Positions 36,582 to 45,607 of a stretch of 56,000 bases of DNA are shown here, piece by piece (the stretch's first letter is position 1; the number at the start of each line of letters is the position of its first letter). The position numbers were made by a program, and so were the translations under genes. The notes below the pieces were generated by a model. It did not search any database and was not told the origin of the DNA. It saw only the letters and a program-made list of their open reading frames with translations. Source of the DNA: an uncultured bacterium (GTDB taxonomy: Bacteria > Hydrogenedentota > Hydrogenedentia > Hydrogenedentales > GCA-2746185). The DNA lies in contig CALLLL010000171.1 of the NCBI GenBank assembly GCA_938082445.1, forward strand, positions 1 through 56,000, read 5' to 3'.

Positions 36582-37524
36582 GCGCATCCTCATAACAGGC
36601 GCCCAAGGCTTTGTCGGGCAAAAGCTGTGTGCTTATTTATCTGAACAAGGCCATACTGTCTTGTACACGGATACAGAGGTGAATGAAGAAGACCCCAACG
36701 CACGCGCATGCAATGTCGCTATGGCTTCCTCAGTCGATGCGCTCATTGAATGGGCTGGGCCTTTGGATGCGGTAATCCATTTGGCAGCCATTACTTTTGT
36801 GCCTGATGCACAAGCCAACCCCACACGAGTAATGGATGTGAATTTCCTTGGGACTATGCATCTCATTGAGGCCATGAAGCATTACATTCCGAAAGCGCGC
36901 ATGCTTTTTGTTAGCACATCTGAAGTATATGGACCGCCTAGATATTTACCTATAGATGAAAAACATCCTTTTAATCCCACTAACCCCTATGCAATCTCAA
37001 AAGTTGCCGCCGACCATTATTGTGCCTATGTGGCGAAGGCAGGGGAGCTAGATATCGTGCGTATGCGCCCTTTCAATCATTCCGGTCCTGGACAAGCCGA
37101 CCGTTTTGTACTCTCCAGTTTCGCTCACCAACTCGCAGCCATAGAGGCTGGACATCAGGAGCCGGTATTGGAAGTGGGCAACCTCGAAGCGGCTCGTGAT
37201 TTTATGCATGTCGATGATGTTGTGCGTGCCTATGCATTGGCCCTTGAGTACGGTGAGTCTGGGGAAGTCTATAATCTCGGTTCTGGCGAATCATGTACAA
37301 TACAATCCGCTTTAGATGCACTGTGTTCAAAGGTAAATGTCTCAGTGACTATAAAGCGCGATCCCGCGCGTATGCGCCCACTGGCTGTGCCTGAAATCTG
37401 TGCATCACACCTTTACTTTACTGAGTGCTGTGGATGGAAACCGGAAAAAACATTTGATGAATTATTGGATGATTTATTGACCTACTGGCGTGAAGTTTTA
37501 CACGCGGTGGAGGAAACTGGATGA
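36574..37524 (+). CDS. NAD-dependent sugar-nucleotide epimerase/reductase (GDP-6-deoxy-sugar reductase-like)
   Basis: An extended SDR of 316 residues from ATG 36574, which has GAGGAGG 7 nt upstream; the upstream in-frame ATG at 36481 lies inside the preceding gene. NAD-binding GAQGFVG, active-site STSEVYGPP and YAISK, then FNHSGPGQ and FMHVDDVVRAY. The C-terminal MRPLAVPEI pattern resembles GDP-4-keto-6-deoxymannose reductases (Rmd) and GDP-mannose dehydratases. It could process the rfbB product or a GDP sugar. It overlaps both neighbours (8 bp upstream, ATGA downstream), showing tight translational coupling. Confidence 0.88.
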   Translation: MAKRILITGAQGFVGQKLCAYLSEQGHTVLYTDTEVNEEDPNARACNVAMASSVDALIEWAGPLDAVIHLAAITFVPDAQANPTRVMDVNFLGTMHLIEAMKHYIPKARMLFVSTSEVYGPPRYLPIDEKHPFNPTNPYAISKVAADHYCAYVAKAGELDIVRMRPFNHSGPGQADRFVLSSFAHQLAAIEAGHQEPVLEVGNLEAARDFMHVDDVVRAYALALEYGESGEVYNLGSGESCTIQSALDALCSKVNVSVTIKRDPARMRPLAVPEICASHLYFTECCGWKPEKTFDELLDDLLTYWREVLHAVEETG

Positions 37525-38972
37525 AAACTATACTGTGTTTCTTCATCGTTTCCTTCATTACTTCACCCTTCTTGTGCGCACAAGAGACGCACCCGTTGAA
37601 GGATGCCATTAAGCAAGGGAACTTAAGTGCTGTGCAAACCCTACTTGATGATGGGGGCGATCCCAATACAATGTTGCCTAATGAAGAATATCCTATCCAT
37701 GTCGCATTGAATAATAAGCAAGTGGAGATTGCAGTGCTCTTACTGGAAAATGGAGCTGACCCACGTCGGAAAAACAGGCAAAACCAAAGTCCATTAGACA
37801 TTATTACAGCGACAGGTTTAGCGAAAGCATTTTGGCCTGTCTATCGGTTAATTGAAGCTGATTACCCCGATGAAATTCGTCTTCAAGTCCCCCGCATGCT
37901 GGATGAAGCCGTGAGCCGTGACCATCGGGCATTGCTGGAAGCGATGTTGGATCAGGAAGAAGTGCTGCCCAAATCTACAGGAGTAGAACTCAAACTCTTT
38001 TACAAAGCTGCTGAACATGGCAGCATCTCAGTCATGAAGTACTTCGTAGAAGAGGGGCAGGACCCGCATCAACAAATGCCTGGTACCCAGTGGTCAGCAC
38101 TGCACTTTAGTGCATTTGGCGGTCATGTTCAGGGAGTACATTGGCTGCTTGAACAAAAAGCCCATGTGCATAATGCGGATGTGCGGGGAATGACCCCACT
38201 GCATTTAGCCGTGTATCGTGGCCATGACACTATTGCACAAACGTTGTTGGATGCTGGTGCTGGCGTTGATGAGACCGATGAGTCCAAGCGAACGCCTTTA
38301 CACATTGCTACACACCATGGGTATGGGGCCATAATTCAAATTTTACTTAATCACGGTGCCTCGCCTGAATCTAAAAATGCCGCAGGACAAACGCCACTCG
38401 ATATCGTGCATGAGCGAAATTACCCAGGACTTCGCACCTTGTTTCCTTTACACACAGCAACACCGACTAAAGCGTCTAGTGATTTCACCGATAGCATGCT
38501 TGAGTTGCGTATAGCGATACAGAAACATCAAAAAGAACGTTTGAGTGTATTGTTGGCATCGGATGAATTGACACTAAGTGAAACCGATGCCTATGGTGTC
38601 GCCTTGTTGCATTATGCAAGTGATATGGGGGATGTCGATACCATAAAAGCGTTGCTCGCTGCTGGTGTAGCTATCAATCAAGTTGATGCTTCTAGTCAAT
38701 GGACTCCGCTTATGTATGCTGTAGCACAAGGACATACTGAAGCAGTTGAAGCCTTATTGACAGCCCAAGCCGATGTGCAGGCGACCAATGCAGCAGGCTG
38801 GACGGCATTACACCTTGCTACTTTTTTAGGGCACAGCGATTTATCTTCACGCTTAATAGAAGCAGGTGCTAAAGAAAATGCCCGTAATGAATTGGGGCAC
38901 ACTCCCAATCAATTGGCTCAAACAGGACGTACTTACCGCGATACGCAACTGATGAAAGCAGGTGCACGATGA
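37521..38972 (+). CDS. Secreted ankyrin-repeat protein
   Basis: A 483-residue protein with signal peptide (cleavage after about FLCAQ). There are two blocks of ankyrin repeats. The first begins PIHVALNNKQVEIAVLLLENGADP, and later repeats include ALHFSAFGGHVQGVHWLLEQ, PLHLAVYRGHDTIAQTLLDAGA and PLHIATHHGYGAIIQILLNHGA. After a spacer of about 60 residues three more repeats end with ALHLATFLGHSDLSSRLIEAGA. About eight repeats in all. It is therefore a periplasmic or outer-surface binding scaffold. Start and stop overlap the neighbours by ATGA, embedding it in the glycan operon. Its partner is unknown. Confidence 0.9.
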   Translation: MKTILCFFIVSFITSPFLCAQETHPLKDAIKQGNLSAVQTLLDDGGDPNTMLPNEEYPIHVALNNKQVEIAVLLLENGADPRRKNRQNQSPLDIITATGLAKAFWPVYRLIEADYPDEIRLQVPRMLDEAVSRDHRALLEAMLDQEEVLPKSTGVELKLFYKAAEHGSISVMKYFVEEGQDPHQQMPGTQWSALHFSAFGGHVQGVHWLLEQKAHVHNADVRGMTPLHLAVYRGHDTIAQTLLDAGAGVDETDESKRTPLHIATHHGYGAIIQILLNHGASPESKNAAGQTPLDIVHERNYPGLRTLFPLHTATPTKASSDFTDSMLELRIAIQKHQKERLSVLLASDELTLSETDAYGVALLHYASDMGDVDTIKALLAAGVAINQVDASSQWTPLMYAVAQGHTEAVEALLTAQADVQATNAAGWTALHLATFLGHSDLSSRLIEAGAKENARNELGHTPNQLAQTGRTYRDTQLMKAGAR

Positions 38973-39436
38973 ACTTGCATACGCATACAAAACGAGGATT
39001 AGGCTTTTGGCTTATTGCTCTAATTTTATTTGGCATCGTTTCAATGGTGGGAAGCACTAAAGGCAATGATATTGTGTTGCACGTGGCCAATCGATTCCAT
39101 GAAGTTCGCTGTGCAAAATGGCTCGATCAAAATAATATTCCTAAAGCCATTGAGGAGTATAAAGCCTGGTTGTGGTTGGACGAAGATAACGTCCAGCGCT
39201 CTGTTAAGCTTGTTGAGTTACATCTAATGCAAAAGCAAGTCTTCGAAGCTAATAACCGATTAGCTCCACTTTTAGACAAAATGACTAAAGATGAATATGT
39301 ATTGTGTTACTGGATGGCCAAGGTGCGTAATGCGCAAGGTAAATCAGATGCTGTGTCATGGGCGAAACGTGCTCAGGCTGTTGCTTCAGAGCAGCAGCAG
39401 GATGAAGTCAACAACTTGCTTAATGCCATTCAATAG
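38969..39436 (+). CDS. Small membrane-anchored TPR-like protein
   Basis: A 155-residue protein with one N-terminal transmembrane segment (about 10-30, GFWLIALILFGIVSMVG) followed by helical repeats of TPR character: AKWLDQNNIPKAIEEYKAWL, VELHLMQKQVFEANNRLAPLL and AKVRNAQGKSDAVSWAKRAQ. It looks like a periplasmic scaffold. It overlaps the ankyrin gene by 4 bp, so the two are probably made in fixed ratio. No further family assignment is possible. Confidence 0.8.
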   Translation: MNLHTHTKRGLGFWLIALILFGIVSMVGSTKGNDIVLHVANRFHEVRCAKWLDQNNIPKAIEEYKAWLWLDEDNVQRSVKLVELHLMQKQVFEANNRLAPLLDKMTKDEYVLCYWMAKVRNAQGKSDAVSWAKRAQAVASEQQQDEVNNLLNAIQ

Positions 39437-39502
39437 GAACCTTCCACCGCGAATAGGTATACTGAGAATAGAACTATTCACCGCCTAATCAGGAATTATA
39501 TT

Positions 39503-40180
39503 GTGCAACTATTTTTTATCATACCGGTCATGGATGAACGGGATACCTTACAAGAATTGACCGAGGGTATACTGGGACACACCCATGCGCATGAAGTCCA
39601 GATTTTATATATCAATGATGGCAGTACCGATGGTTCAGGCGAAGAATTGGATCGTATTGTCGAGGAACACTCAAATGTTCAGGTGATACATTTTCCAGAA
39701 AATCGCGGAAAATCCGCCGCATTGGTAGAGGGCCTTGCCATTGCAAAAGGCGATATAGTGTTCATGATGGACTCAGATCTACAAGATGATCCAAAGGAAA
39801 TACCCAACTTTTTGTCAAAATTAAGCGAAGGATTTGACCTAGTTTGTGGCTGGAAAGTTGTACGCCATGACCCTGTAGATAAAACACTCCCCTCAAAAGT
39901 GTATAATGGCTTTGTTACCCGTTTATTTGGCCTGGATTTACATGACATTAATTGTGGTTTTAAGGCGATGACTCTTGAAGTTGCACAATCCTTGGAACTC
40001 AAACACGATTACCATCGTTTGATTCCGGTCTTAGCAAAACTCAAGGGTTTTCGTATTGCCGAAATCCCTGTCGAACATCACGAGCGTAGATATGGCCACT
40101 CAAAATACGGTATTTCACGTATTTGGCATGGTTTGCGGGACGTGTTTCGGGTATGGCGCGACTCCAAACGGCACGCGTAA
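39503..40180 (+). CDS. Family 2 glycosyltransferase (polyprenyl-phosphate/dolichol-phosphate-mannose-synthase-like)
   Basis: A 225-residue GT-A enzyme without transmembrane helices. FFIIPVMDERDTLQEL, YINDGSTDGSGE and FMMDSDLQDDP (nucleotide-sugar and metal-binding DSDLQDDP) are typical of DPM1-like GT2s. NCGFKAMTLEVAQSL and RRYGHSKYGISRIW are the conserved C-terminal blocks. Likely transfers a sugar to undecaprenyl phosphate. The start is GTG 39503 with AGGA 8-10 nt upstream. It belongs to the glycan run. Confidence 0.9.
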   Translation: MQLFFIIPVMDERDTLQELTEGILGHTHAHEVQILYINDGSTDGSGEELDRIVEEHSNVQVIHFPENRGKSAALVEGLAIAKGDIVFMMDSDLQDDPKEIPNFLSKLSEGFDLVCGWKVVRHDPVDKTLPSKVYNGFVTRLFGLDLHDINCGFKAMTLEVAQSLELKHDYHRLIPVLAKLKGFRIAEIPVEHHERRYGHSKYGISRIWHGLRDVFRVWRDSKRHA

Positions 40181-40221
40181 TACAGTCATAATCAAAGAAC
40201 AACGTTCATGGAATCTCCTCA

Positions 40222-40575
40222 ATGTTAAATGCCTATTTGTACAGTAATTGCAGTACATGCCAAAAAGCGAAAAAATATTTGAAAGAAAAAGGTATCGTAT
40301 TTACTGAGATGCCCATACGTGAAACGCCTCCATCCAAGCAGGAATTGAAGCGTATGCTGGACTATATGGACGGCAATCTGCGCAAACTCTTCAATACTTC
40401 CGGTATGGACTATCGCTCGCAAAATCTTAAAGAAGAATTGCCTACGATGTCTACCAAAGAAGCAATTGAGATGTTGCACTCCAATGGTAACTTAGTAAAA
40501 CGGCCCTTCATCATTGGTGAAGATTTTGGTACCGTTGGCTTTAAAGCTGAAACATGGGATGAGCTCTTTGACTAA
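40222..40575 (+). CDS. ArsC/Spx-family thioredoxin-fold protein
   Basis: A 117-residue protein of the arsenate-reductase-like/Spx family. C10 and C13 form CSTC in YLYSNCSTCQKAKKYL. RETPPSKQELKRMLDYM, KLFNTSG and LVKRPFIIGEDFGTVGF follow; the RPF motif is conserved in the family. Whether it reduces arsenate or acts as an Spx-like regulator cannot be decided. Its end overlaps miaA by 17 bp. No ars operon genes are nearby, which favours a non-arsenic role. Confidence 0.88.
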   Translation: MLNAYLYSNCSTCQKAKKYLKEKGIVFTEMPIRETPPSKQELKRMLDYMDGNLRKLFNTSGMDYRSQNLKEELPTMSTKEAIEMLHSNGNLVKRPFIIGEDFGTVGFKAETWDELFD

Positions 40576-41491
40576 TTCAAGCCAAGCATACGACGCACTT
40601 ATTTTATTGGGTGCAACCGCCACCGGAAAAACATCCCTGGGCGTATCTTTAGCCCGTGCTCTCAATGGGGAAATAATATCAGCGGACTCGAGACAAGTTT
40701 ACCGCGGGCTCGATATCGGTTCCGGTAAAGATTTGGCTGAATATACGGTCGATGGAGAAACAGTTCCTTATCACTTAATCGATGCTTTGGATCTGGACGA
40801 AGAATTTAATGTCTTTGAATTCCAAAAGCGGGCCTATGAAATTATTGAAGATATTCAATCGCGCGGTAAATTACCTATCATTGTCGGAGGAACCGGATTG
40901 TATCTCGATTCTTTGATGAATGGTTATCGCATGACCGAAGTCCCGGAAAATACTGCCTTGCGTACAGAGTTGGCTGATTTGTCTCAAGCGGAATTGGTGG
41001 AGCGATTAAAAAGCCTTAAAGAAGATCTCCATAACAGTACCGATACACATGATCGCGATCGATTAACTCGTGCCATTGAAATTGAAGTGTATACTCAGGC
41101 AAACCCTCCTGAGCCATCCCCTGAATTAACCTTAATGGTACTGGGGCTGCAATATCCGCGTCCGCAATTGCATGAGCGTATAAAGACTCGATTGAAGGCA
41201 CGTATGGCAGAAGGCATGATTGCTGAAGTGGAAGGCTTATTGGCTCAAGGCATAGACCACGATCGTCTGCACATGTTGGGACTGGAATACCGTTACGTAG
41301 CGGGTTATTTGCGCGGAACCATCAAAAACGAAAATGACCTGACACAAAAACTATTGCCTGCCATTAAAAACTTTGCTAAACGTCAAGAGACGTGGTTCCG
41401 CCGTATGGAAAAAAAGGGCAGTAGGATTCATTGGTTAAACAGTCCTGATGTGAAAAAGGCCTTGGCCTTGGTGACACGGGATCGGTTATGA
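40559..41491 (+). CDS. miaA: tRNA dimethylallyltransferase
   Basis: Adds the isopentenyl group to A37 of tRNAs reading UNN codons. Starts at ATG 40559 (MSSLTNSSQ), giving 310 residues, the usual size; an earlier in-frame start would lie inside the ArsC-like gene. P-loop GATATGKTS (18-26), ADSRQVYRGLDIGSGKD, PIIVGGTGLYLDSLMNGY and MLGLEYRYVAGYL are diagnostic. ADSRQ replaces the more common TDSAQ, and the GSGK form of the substrate loop occurs in some bacteria. Overlaps the next gene by 4 bp (ATGA). Confidence 0.94.
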   Translation: MSSLTNSSQAYDALILLGATATGKTSLGVSLARALNGEIISADSRQVYRGLDIGSGKDLAEYTVDGETVPYHLIDALDLDEEFNVFEFQKRAYEIIEDIQSRGKLPIIVGGTGLYLDSLMNGYRMTEVPENTALRTELADLSQAELVERLKSLKEDLHNSTDTHDRDRLTRAIEIEVYTQANPPEPSPELTLMVLGLQYPRPQLHERIKTRLKARMAEGMIAEVEGLLAQGIDHDRLHMLGLEYRYVAGYLRGTIKNENDLTQKLLPAIKNFAKRQETWFRRMEKKGSRIHWLNSPDVKKALALVTRDRL

Positions 41492-42792
41492 CTCATAAGT
41501 TAGAGGGCTATTTAAGCAAGCGCACCAATCTCGATAACTATCCATTTGCTATAGAGCCCTCAGTGAGAAAGCCTGAAATAGTCATTGTAATACCCGCGTT
41601 GGCCGAGGCCGATAATCTCCCCAACACCTTGGATAGCCTAGCGCAATGCAATCCAGCACTTTTAGACAAGACGTTGGTTCTGATCGTCGTCAATAATCGC
41701 ACCACAGAATACATTGAACTAGAAATTGTTGAAAATAATCAGCGTACGATTGAATGGCTCAATGCGGCATCATTCCCTCACATGCACCTAAGCTATATCG
41801 ATGCTTCTTCGTCAGGCAAAGAATTAAAGGCAAAAGAAGGCGTGGGTGCTGCACGTAAAATTGGTATGGATCGCGCTCTGGCTACTCTATACGATAGCGA
41901 TCATGAATCGCCCCTCATCGTCTGTCTCGATGCCGATACTCTCGTAGAACCCAACTACTTGGATGCAGTGCATCGATATGCCCAACGTAACGACGCCTGG
42001 GCGGGGGTAATAGATTACGCACACCCTTTGCCCAATCACGAGCGTGAACAAGCAGCCATTGTGTCCTACGAATTATTCTTACGATACCAACACCTCGCAC
42101 TTCGCTGGGCAAAATCTCCTTATGCCTTCCATACTATCGGTTCTACGATCGTGTGCACACCCGAAGCCTATGCTGCTGTGTCAGGGATGAACAAACGCGC
42201 TGCTGGGGAAGATTTTTATTTTCTTCAACAACTTTCAAAGACAGGAGCAATCGGCTTCATACATGACACGACTGTATATCCTTCTGCCCGAATATCTTGG
42301 CGTGTACCATTTGGAACTGGTAAGCGTGTCGGACGTTTTATGGCGGAAACACACGAAGAATATCGGGTATATGCTTGCGCATCGTATGGAATTCTAAAAC
42401 AATGGTTGTTTACCGTAGAGAAGCAATTGGATGCTACAGCGGAATCTCTACTGGCTAGTGCAAAGGCTATTCACCCAGAGTTAAATATCTACTTAAATAG
42501 CCAGAACTTTACTGAGCAATGGCCGAAATTACAAGGGCAATCATCGACATCCGAGAAGTTGCGTGCGCAATTTCATAGTTGGTTTGATGGGTTTAAAACA
42601 TTGAAATTAATTCACCACCTAAGGGACAACGCCTATCCTGATCAACCAACATTTACAGCCTATTCTGAATTAAGCAAAGCCTATGATCAAGTGGACTTTC
42701 CGTTAATTGAGCGCGGTACAGATTCGAATCTTTCGAGTCAGATCGACTATCTGCAGCATTTGCGTCAGGTAATGCATGAAATGAATGGTTAA
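41488..42792 (+). CDS. GT2-like glycosyltransferase, long form
   Basis: A 434-residue protein with a GT-A core: VIVIPALAEADNLPNTLDSL, a VGAARKIGMDRAL helix, VCLDADTLVEPNYL (metal-binding DAD) and FHTIGSTIVCTPEAYAAVSG. MNKRAAGEDFYFLQQL carries the GEDF acceptor-type motif. After about residue 290 comes a helical region without transmembrane segments. The acceptor and sugar are unknown. Ends the plus-strand run; its stop is shared with the convergent gene as TTAA (42789-42792). Confidence 0.85.
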   Translation: MTHKLEGYLSKRTNLDNYPFAIEPSVRKPEIVIVIPALAEADNLPNTLDSLAQCNPALLDKTLVLIVVNNRTTEYIELEIVENNQRTIEWLNAASFPHMHLSYIDASSSGKELKAKEGVGAARKIGMDRALATLYDSDHESPLIVCLDADTLVEPNYLDAVHRYAQRNDAWAGVIDYAHPLPNHEREQAAIVSYELFLRYQHLALRWAKSPYAFHTIGSTIVCTPEAYAAVSGMNKRAAGEDFYFLQQLSKTGAIGFIHDTTVYPSARISWRVPFGTGKRVGRFMAETHEEYRVYACASYGILKQWLFTVEKQLDATAESLLASAKAIHPELNIYLNSQNFTEQWPKLQGQSSTSEKLRAQFHSWFDGFKTLKLIHHLRDNAYPDQPTFTAYSELSKAYDQVDFPLIERGTDSNLSSQIDYLQHLRQVMHEMNG

Positions 42793-43613
42793 GCCAGCTC
42801 GATACGTTCTTCGCATAACGCATGCTCATCATGCATGTTAATAATTCTCTTTGTCTCTTCGTTCATGCTGCTGGGTCCCCAGGTATTAACTAAATGACAC
42901 ACTCCACGCCCATGTGAGCTTTCCTCGTAGTCATTCAACCATTGAGTATACGTGGCCCATTCTTCGTCATTCATGTCAGGTAGCGTCTTGCTTGGTCTTG
43001 TTAAGCCAATGCGCCAAGGTTTAGGGGTGAGACGCGCACGGTAACATTCTTGCTTGAAGCAAAGTGTTTGATAGAGGTAAACACTATTGAGTTCTTTTAA
43101 AAATTGTTTGGCTCTCTGATCGGAAGTGGGGATATTCTCGTTCGTAATAAATAAGCGTAATCCGGAATGCGTTTTATATAAACGAATGCCTAAATCCCGA
43201 TGCGCCCGTGAAAAATCTTCGATCTTCTGAAGTAGATTGTCCTGCAGCTTTTGTCTGGATGAAAATATACTCAAACACCCAGGAAGTTCATTGTCAATAT
43301 CGGCTATAAATGTGTTTCGGGAATTCAACACCAATGCGCCATACCGGTTACGGGTAATGGCAGCAATTAATTCACCTTGGCTGTTATGTATTTCGTCTAC
43401 CAGGAGTTCCCGAATTTCTGTCCCATATTCATATTCATCCAGTACATCATTGCATTTAAACTTTCCAATTAAGTTTTCCAACTTGGAATGTGCAATTTGA
43501 CTGGCATCCTCCACACTTTCATTCGAGCCGCCCCAACACGCCAACATATAGTGGTAGCCTTCATCGTGCCGGGTTGATTGTTCTTGCTTGACCCAATATT
43601 TAAAGACTTTCAT
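42789..43613 (-). CDS. Unrecognised conserved-looking protein with DxD core
   Basis: A 274-residue soluble protein of no family I can name. Two parts look conserved. Residues 85-110 run AAITRNRYGALVLNSRN and FIADIDNEL, with D105/D107. Residues 140-203 contain LGIRLYKTHSGLRLFIT (H149) and QECYRARLTPKPWRIG. A hydrophobic strand ending DxD, followed about 40 residues later by a strand with TxSGLR, is reminiscent of polymerase or primase-polymerase catalytic folds, but this is only a guess. It has no hydrophobic segment. It is flanked by unrelated convergent and divergent genes, so it is a single-gene unit. Confidence 0.8.
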   Translation of the reverse strand: MKVFKYWVKQEQSTRHDEGYHYMLACWGGSNESVEDASQIAHSKLENLIGKFKCNDVLDEYEYGTEIRELLVDEIHNSQGELIAAITRNRYGALVLNSRNTFIADIDNELPGCLSIFSSRQKLQDNLLQKIEDFSRAHRDLGIRLYKTHSGLRLFITNENIPTSDQRAKQFLKELNSVYLYQTLCFKQECYRARLTPKPWRIGLTRPSKTLPDMNDEEWATYTQWLNDYEESSHGRGVCHLVNTWGPSSMNEETKRIINMHDEHALCEERIELA

Positions 43614-43705
43614 GCTGTTCCCCTTTGTATGTAGCTACTGTACGTCAGATTTTGGGATTTTGCAAGCCTAATCCCTTTAAACAGGAGCTTTTAGAGTGTT
43701 ATCCT

Positions 43706-45607
43706 ATGGAGATGAAATCACAACTTTTTATACTCGGACTCTTGAGCGCGGTGTGTATCGTGCCGAATACATGGGCGGAAGATACCGTAAGCTTTGAAAA
43801 GGACGTGCATCCGATTCTCGCTGAACGTTGTTTTAAATGCCATGCAGGCGAAGAGCGTAAAGGCGGCTTTAGTATGAGCACCCGCGAATTGCTTCTGGAG
43901 GGAGGCGAATTCGGTCCGGTGGTTAAACCCAAAGATGCTGAAAATAGTGTCTTGGTTGAAATGATTACCAGTACTGATCCCGAAGATCAAATGCCTCCCA
44001 AAGGAGAGCGCCTCTCTGAAGAAGAGATTGATATCCTCAAAGCATGGATCAACGATGATGTACCTTGGGATATGAAACTCACGTCCAATTCATCATGGGT
44101 TACCCCATTGCATCCTCGTGAAGTGAAAGTTCCACGCAAAGCCCTCTTTGGTGGATCGAAACATCCTATAGACCGCATTCTACGCCCTTATATGAAAACG
44201 CATGATGTCGAAGTCCCAGGAATAGTAGATGATGAGCGTTTTATCCGGCGTGTGTATTTCGACATGCTGGGATTATTGCCCCCTGCAGAGGCGGTAAATG
44301 CATTTGTTGCGGATACTTCGAAAGATAAACGCGATACGTTAATTGATACTGTCTTGGCAGACAACCGTAGTTACGCCGAACATTGGATGACGATATGGAA
44401 CGATTCATTGCGCAACGATCACCGCGGTACGGGCTACATCGATGGTGGGCGAAAAAAAATCACGACATGGTTGTATAAATCTCTCTATGACAATAAACCC
44501 TACAATGAGTTTACCTCAGAGTTGATCGCACCAGTCGATGGTTCGGAAGGATTCGTTAAAGGCATTAAATGGCGTGGAGCGCAGACTGCGAACCAAGCGA
44601 TTCCGCTTCAGGCCGCGCGTAGTGTGTCGCAAGTGTTCTTAGGGGTGAACATGAAATGTGCTTCTTGCCATGATAGTTTCGTAAACCAATGGAAACTCAA
44701 AGACGCCTATGGATTGGCCAATGCCTTTTCCGAAAAGCCTATGGCGATATCACGTTGTGATGTAGCAACCGGCGATATGGCCACGACAAAATTTTTGTGG
44801 CCTGAATTGGGAGAGATTGATGGCACGGCATCTGTCGAAGAACGTCGGAAACAGGTTGCCGCTTTAGTGATTTCGCCTGAAAATGGGCGTTATACACGAA
44901 CTATGGCCAATCGTCTTTGGCAACAACTGATGGGACGCGGGCTAGTTTCAGCACCCGATGAGTTGGATGAGGAGCCATGGAGTGCCGACCTGTTGGATTG
45001 GTTGGCGGTGGAATTGATGAACCAACAGTATGACATCAAAGCCATGTTGAAACTCATTGCGACTTCTCAAGCGTATCAGTTGGAAAGTGACACAACGAAA
45101 GTCGAATTTGACGAATATGTATTTCGAGGTCCAATACCGCGGCGCTTACAACCTGAACAGTTATACGATGCGCTATCTTGCTTAACAGGTGCATGGCAAA
45201 CCAAGTCGGAATTTGAAGTGCCTAAGAACGATGGAGATGAAAATTCATTATCCAAAGATACCGTTCGTTCTTGGCGCATACATGCCGATCCTTTTATGTT
45301 GATATTGGGGCGCCCAAACCGCAACCAGATTGTATTGGCCCGCGAATCAGAGTTTACGCGTTTGCAAGCTTTGGAAGTAACCAATGGCGATACTCTTGCA
45401 GCGTATCTAACAGCGAGTGCAAAAAAGTTGTTGGAATCAGGACCAGTCGATACCAAAGAACTCATCTACCATGGATTAGGCCGTTCTATGCCTGAGGTGG
45501 AAGCGGCCATAGTGTCTTCCTATGGAGAAACGATAAGCGATTCGACAGTGTTGGAAGACGTCTTATGGCTGGTGGGTAATCACCCAGAATTTCAGATCAT
45601 CTTTTAA
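43706..45607 (+). CDS. Planctomycete-type cytochrome c + DUF1549 + DUF1553 protein
   Basis: Starts at ATG 43706 before a signal peptide (cleavage near TWAED), giving 633 residues; the frame extends upstream but without leader. The N-terminal PSCyt1 heme domain has CFKCH and MPPKGERLSEEEIDILKAWI. DUF1549 (PSCyt2) follows with FIRRVYFDMLGLLP, YAEHWMTIWNDSLRND and the second heme-like CASCH. DUF1553 (PSD1) ends the protein (YTRTMANRLWQQLMGRGLV, IATSQAYQLES, HPEFQIIF). It is shorter than the usual 750-1000. Family members are periplasmic and linked to glycan metabolism. The customary DUF1501 partner is absent. Confidence 0.9.
   Translation: MEMKSQLFILGLLSAVCIVPNTWAEDTVSFEKDVHPILAERCFKCHAGEERKGGFSMSTRELLLEGGEFGPVVKPKDAENSVLVEMITSTDPEDQMPPKGERLSEEEIDILKAWINDDVPWDMKLTSNSSWVTPLHPREVKVPRKALFGGSKHPIDRILRPYMKTHDVEVPGIVDDERFIRRVYFDMLGLLPPAEAVNAFVADTSKDKRDTLIDTVLADNRSYAEHWMTIWNDSLRNDHRGTGYIDGGRKKITTWLYKSLYDNKPYNEFTSELIAPVDGSEGFVKGIKWRGAQTANQAIPLQAARSVSQVFLGVNMKCASCHDSFVNQWKLKDAYGLANAFSEKPMAISRCDVATGDMATTKFLWPELGEIDGTASVEERRKQVAALVISPENGRYTRTMANRLWQQLMGRGLVSAPDELDEEPWSADLLDWLAVELMNQQYDIKAMLKLIATSQAYQLESDTTKVEFDEYVFRGPIPRRLQPEQLYDALSCLTGAWQTKSEFEVPKNDGDENSLSKDTVRSWRIHADPFMLILGRPNRNQIVLARESEFTRLQALEVTNGDTLAAYLTASAKKLLESGPVDTKELIYHGLGRSMPEVEAAIVSSYGETISDSTVLEDVLWLVGNHPEFQIIF

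Noticed and set aside
43625-43705. A 27-codon N-terminal extension of the PSCyt protein
   Set aside because: No hydrophobic character, and the signal peptide begins at the ATG at 43706.
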